From Candidatus Zixiibacteriota bacterium (lineage in GTDB: Bacteria > Zixibacteria > MSB-5A5 > GN15 > JAAZOE01), in contig JAGLON010000053.1 of assembly GCA_023138975.1 (NCBI GenBank), positions 1 to 41,657 of the forward strand: a stretch of 41,657 nucleotides of DNA, in the 5' to 3' direction. Under the pieces are notes generated by a model, which made no database searches, was not told where the DNA came from, and saw only the letters and a program-made list of their open reading frames with translations. Below, in pieces: positions 39,399 through 41,657 of the stretch (positions are counted from its first letter, which is position 1; each line of letters opens with the position of its first letter). Position numbers and translations under genes: made by a program.

Positions 39399-41324
39399 AT
39401 GAGTAAAAAAATTATTGGAATAGATTTGGGTACAACCAACTCCTGTCTGGCGGTAATCGAAGGACAGGAACCCAAAGTGATAAACAATCCCGAAGGCGGT
39501 CGAACGACTCCTTCAGTGGTGGCGGTAAACAAAAAAGGCGAGCGCCTGGTCGGCGCTGTCGCCAAACGTCAGGCGGTTACCAATCCTGAAAACACTGTTT
39601 TTTCAATCAAGCGCCTTATGGGACGAAAGTTTGATGAAATCACCGAGGAGCTAAAGAATTTCCCTTATAAAGTATCCGGCAACGACAGTAATGAGCTGCA
39701 GGTTATGATGAACGGAAAGGCGTATGCCCCTCCTCAAATCTCAGCCATGGTGCTTTCATATCTCAAGAAAGCGGCCGAGGATTATCTTGGTCACGAAGTC
39801 ACGGAAGCAGTTATAACCGTTCCGGCTTATTATAATGATCGCCAGCGTCAAGCTACCAAAGATGCAGGTAAGATTGCCGGTCTCGAAGTAAAACGCATCA
39901 TCAACGAGCCGACAGCAGCGGCCTTGGCCTATGGACTTGATAAACGGAAAACAGGTAAAATCGCTGTCTATGATTTGGGCGGCGGAACTTTTGACATTTC
40001 AATCTTGGAGCTTTCTGATGGAGTTTTTGAAGTACTTTCTACTAACGGGGATACTCATCTCGGCGGTGATGATTTCGATAAGCGTATCATCGACTGGCTG
40101 GTGGAAGAGTTTAAAAAGAGCGACGGTATCGACCTGTCAAAAGACCCGATGGCGCTCCAGAGACTAAAAGAGGCTGCGGAAAAAGCAAAAATTGAACTTT
40201 CCTCGACGATTGAGTCAAATATAAACCTGCCGTTTGTAACGGCTGATTCTAATGGTCCCAAGCATCTCAATTTGACCCTTTCCCGGGCTAAGTACGAGCA
40301 GTTAACCGATGATTTGGTTGAGAGGACTATCGAACCAGTCCGCAAGGCTATTAAAGATGCCGGTGTTAATTTCAACGATATCGAAGATGTTGTTATGGTC
40401 GGCGGTATGACTCGTATGCCGAAAGTTATCGAACGAGTTTCTAAAATGTTTGGGCGCGAACCCAATCGCAGCGTCAATCCTGATGAAGTCGTGGCTCTCG
40501 GTGCTGCCCTGCAGGGCGGTGTCCTTACCGGTGATGTCAACGATCTGCTCCTTTTGGATGTTATTCCGTTGTCACTCGGGATTGAAACTCTCGGCGGTGT
40601 CAGCACGACTATTATCGACCGCAATACGACGATTCCGACCAAGAAATCTCAGGTCTTTTCTACTGCCGCTGAAAATCAGCCAACAGTTGAGATTCATGTT
40701 CTTCAGGGTGAACGCAAGATGGCGCTGGACAATAAGACTATCGGCAAATTCCATCTTGACGGAATTCCTCCGGCGCCTCGCGGCATGCCTCAAATCGAAG
40801 TCACCTTCGATATTAACGCTGACGGAATCCTCGAAGTGTCAGCAGTGGATAAAGGCACCAACAAGAAGCAGTCGGTTCGCATCGAAGCTTCGTCCGGTCT
40901 GACCGAACAAGATATAGAAAAAATGGTGAACGATGCCAAAACCAATGCCGAAGCCGATGAAGAGAAGGCAAAGAAGGTCCAGATTCGAAACGAAGCTGAT
41001 CAATCGGTCTTTATGGCGGAAAAAAATCTCAAGGATATGGCTGACAAGATTGATGCTGATAATAAAGCTAAAATCGACGCGGCTGTTGACCGGGTGAAAG
41101 AAACCCTGAAGGGTGAAAATACCGATGAGATGAAATCTGCTGCCGATGATCTCAACACAGCCTGGCATGCAGTGGCGCAGAATCTATATCAACAGCAGGC
41201 GCAATCTGAAGGACAGCCCGGTGCGGATCCTAATATGGGAGCTCCCGGAGCCGGTCCGCAGGAATCTGCAGAAGACGGCCAGGCGGTTGATGCTGACTTT
41301 GAGGTAGTTGACGACGACAAATAA
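39399..41324 (+). CDS. Chaperone DnaK (Hsp70)
   Basis: The ATG at 39399 (AAAGAGG before it) begins [19 protein letters not shown] and gives 641 residues, normal for DnaK; the in-frame TTG at 39363 lies inside the hairpin and is rejected. The ATPase domain has the phosphate-1 loop [51 protein letters not shown] and VGGMTRMP. The substrate domain has [14 protein letters not shown] and [14 protein letters not shown]. The lid is followed by a Gln/Gly/Pro-rich tail and the acidic end EVVDDDK. DnaK refolds and delivers clients using ATP. dnaJ and grpE are not in the window. A long antisense ORF across it is a well-known composition artefact. Confidence 0.97.
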   Translation: MSKKIIGIDLGTTNSCLAVIEGQEPKVINNPEGGRTTPSVVAVNKKGERLVGAVAKRQAVTNPENTVFSIKRLMGRKFDEITEELKNFPYKVSGNDSNELQVMMNGKAYAPPQISAMVLSYLKKAAEDYLGHEVTEAVITVPAYYNDRQRQATKDAGKIAGLEVKRIINEPTAAALAYGLDKRKTGKIAVYDLGGGTFDISILELSDGVFEVLSTNGDTHLGGDDFDKRIIDWLVEEFKKSDGIDLSKDPMALQRLKEAAEKAKIELSSTIESNINLPFVTADSNGPKHLNLTLSRAKYEQLTDDLVERTIEPVRKAIKDAGVNFNDIEDVVMVGGMTRMPKVIERVSKMFGREPNRSVNPDEVVALGAALQGGVLTGDVNDLLLLDVIPLSLGIETLGGVSTTIIDRNTTIPTKKSQVFSTAAENQPTVEIHVLQGERKMALDNKTIGKFHLDGIPPAPRGMPQIEVTFDINADGILEVSAVDKGTNKKQSVRIEASSGLTEQDIEKMVNDAKTNAEADEEKAKKVQIRNEADQSVFMAEKNLKDMADKIDADNKAKIDAAVDRVKETLKGENTDEMKSAADDLNTAWHAVAQNLYQQQAQSEGQPGADPNMGAPGAGPQESAEDGQAVDADFEVVDDDK

Positions 41325-41339
41325 CCAACAGGAAAAACA

Positions 41340-41507
41340 ATGGAAAAGATAACGATTTTCAAGAAAGTGAAGGACTTTTACCAGAAGCACTTTGAATCGT
41401 TCAATGATATGGAGAATCAGAAAGAAAGAGACAATGAGGATGTCTCGACCGAAAAGAAACGACGCAAAGAATTGGAACGAAAGAAATTCTTTATTGAGCG
41501 GACTTGA
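41340..41507 (+). CDS. Small charged protein downstream of dnaK, 55 residues
   Basis: This ORF starts 15 bases after the dnaK stop, with CAGGA before the ATG, and is closed by a terminator 20 bases after its stop, which argues that it is a real last gene of the operon. The product (MEKITIFKKVKDFYQKHFES at the start) is highly charged, with a Lys/Arg/Glu run near 38-50 (EKKRRKELERKK) suggesting a helix or coiled coil. No family is recognised. A DnaK-linked role is only suggested by position. Confidence 0.6.
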   Translation: MEKITIFKKVKDFYQKHFESFNDMENQKERDNEDVSTEKKRRKELERKKFFIERT

Positions 41508-41526
41508 ACTACGGCATATACATCGC

Positions 41527-41555
41527 AAAGGGAGCCCTTCAAAACGGCTCCTTTT
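41527..41555 (+). terminator. Rho-independent terminator
   Basis: AAAGGGAGCC (41527-41536) pairs with GGCTCCTTTT (41546-41555), 10 pairs with one G-T wobble and a 9-base loop. It ends the hsp20-dnaK unit. Confidence 0.75.
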
Positions 41556-41580
41556 GTGTAGAGATTTTTCCCATTGAGCG

Positions 41581-41630
41581 CCCGGCAGGCTATTGTCCTG
41601 CCCTGAGGGACATTTCCGCCTGCTGGCAGG
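41581..41630. repeat. GC-rich hairpin repeat related to the 5'-end repeats
   Basis: CCCGGCAGG at 41581-41589 equals the reverse complement of the core of the repeats at 1-29 and 63-91. GGCAGG (41584-41589) pairs with CCTGCC (41597-41602), and CCTGC pairs with GCAGG at 41619-41630. The unit runs toward the window edge after the terminator, an intergenic position like its relatives. Confidence 0.6.
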
Positions 41631-41657
41631 AAGGGGCAGACGGGGGCTGTATAGTAT

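Noticed and set aside
40055..40642. Long antisense ORF (195 codons) within dnaK
   Set aside because: Antisense frames in dnaK are a known artefact of codon composition; no ribosome site and no recognisable domain.

Overview
This window looks like chromosomal DNA from an uncultured Gram-negative, didermic bacterium of the FCB assemblage, in the style of Zixibacteria, Marinimicrobia or Gemmatimonadota. The placement is an inference from gene style and no marker phylogeny was possible. The signs are many lipoproteins and outer-membrane barrels ending in Phe, PEGA/DUF5683 and FN3 surface proteins, PrsK/PrsR regulators, a COG1449-type GH57 enzyme, and an archaeal-style NurA-HerA-Mre11 set. No tRNA, rRNA, CRISPR array, transposase or phage gene was seen.

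Layout. 1-4.8 kb: a short dispersed GC-rich repeat, then single cell-envelope genes (a stand-alone FTP/PepSY secreted protein, a barrel protein with a Ca-loop-like segment, a zinc-ribbon membrane protein, a DUF3298-like lipoprotein, a BACON-like lipoprotein on the minus strand). 5.0-6.6 kb: a FadL/PorV-like outer-membrane protein with a strong sigma70-type promoter and a clear terminator. 6.6-10.7 kb: a compact operon of TPR protein, GH57 glycosidase, DUF4870-like membrane protein and M48 lipoprotein peptidase. 10.7-12.75 kb: a gene-poor kilobase with two good sigma54 (-24/-12) promoters. One drives a structured, terminated transcript carrying a 27-residue hydrophobic peptide, the other a polyprenyl-phosphate sugar transferase. 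12.8-19.4 kb: an operon of PEGA protein, FN3 lipoprotein, membrane protein, histidine kinase PrsK and sigma54 activator PrsR. 19.6-21.7 kb: a small zinc-ribbon membrane protein and a second NtrC-type regulator. 21.7-25.5 kb: nurA-herA-mre11-like DNA-end-processing genes, without rad50. 25.6-28.1 kb: a methyltransferase converging on a sodium symporter and its tiny partner subunit. 28.4-32.5 kb: a barrel protein, uppP, a fused glycosyltransferase-9/GmhB-like phosphatase, and amrS. 32.6-38.7 kb: three genes overlapping by one base (outer-membrane metalloprotease-propeller-barrel fusion, PQQ-propeller lipoprotein, HEAT-repeat protein). 38.8-41.6 kb: hsp20, dnaK, a small charged protein, a terminator, and again the GC-rich repeat.

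How it may work together. PrsK/PrsR is known as a sensor/activator pair for exopolysaccharide and PEP-CTERM genes, acting through sigma54. The two sigma54 promoters just upstream, in front of a sugar transferase and of a short RNA/peptide unit, fit a local PrsR regulon. That link is inferred, and the RNA/peptide unit is the most novel-looking element here. The NurA-HerA-Mre11 cluster without Rad50 is the second point of interest.
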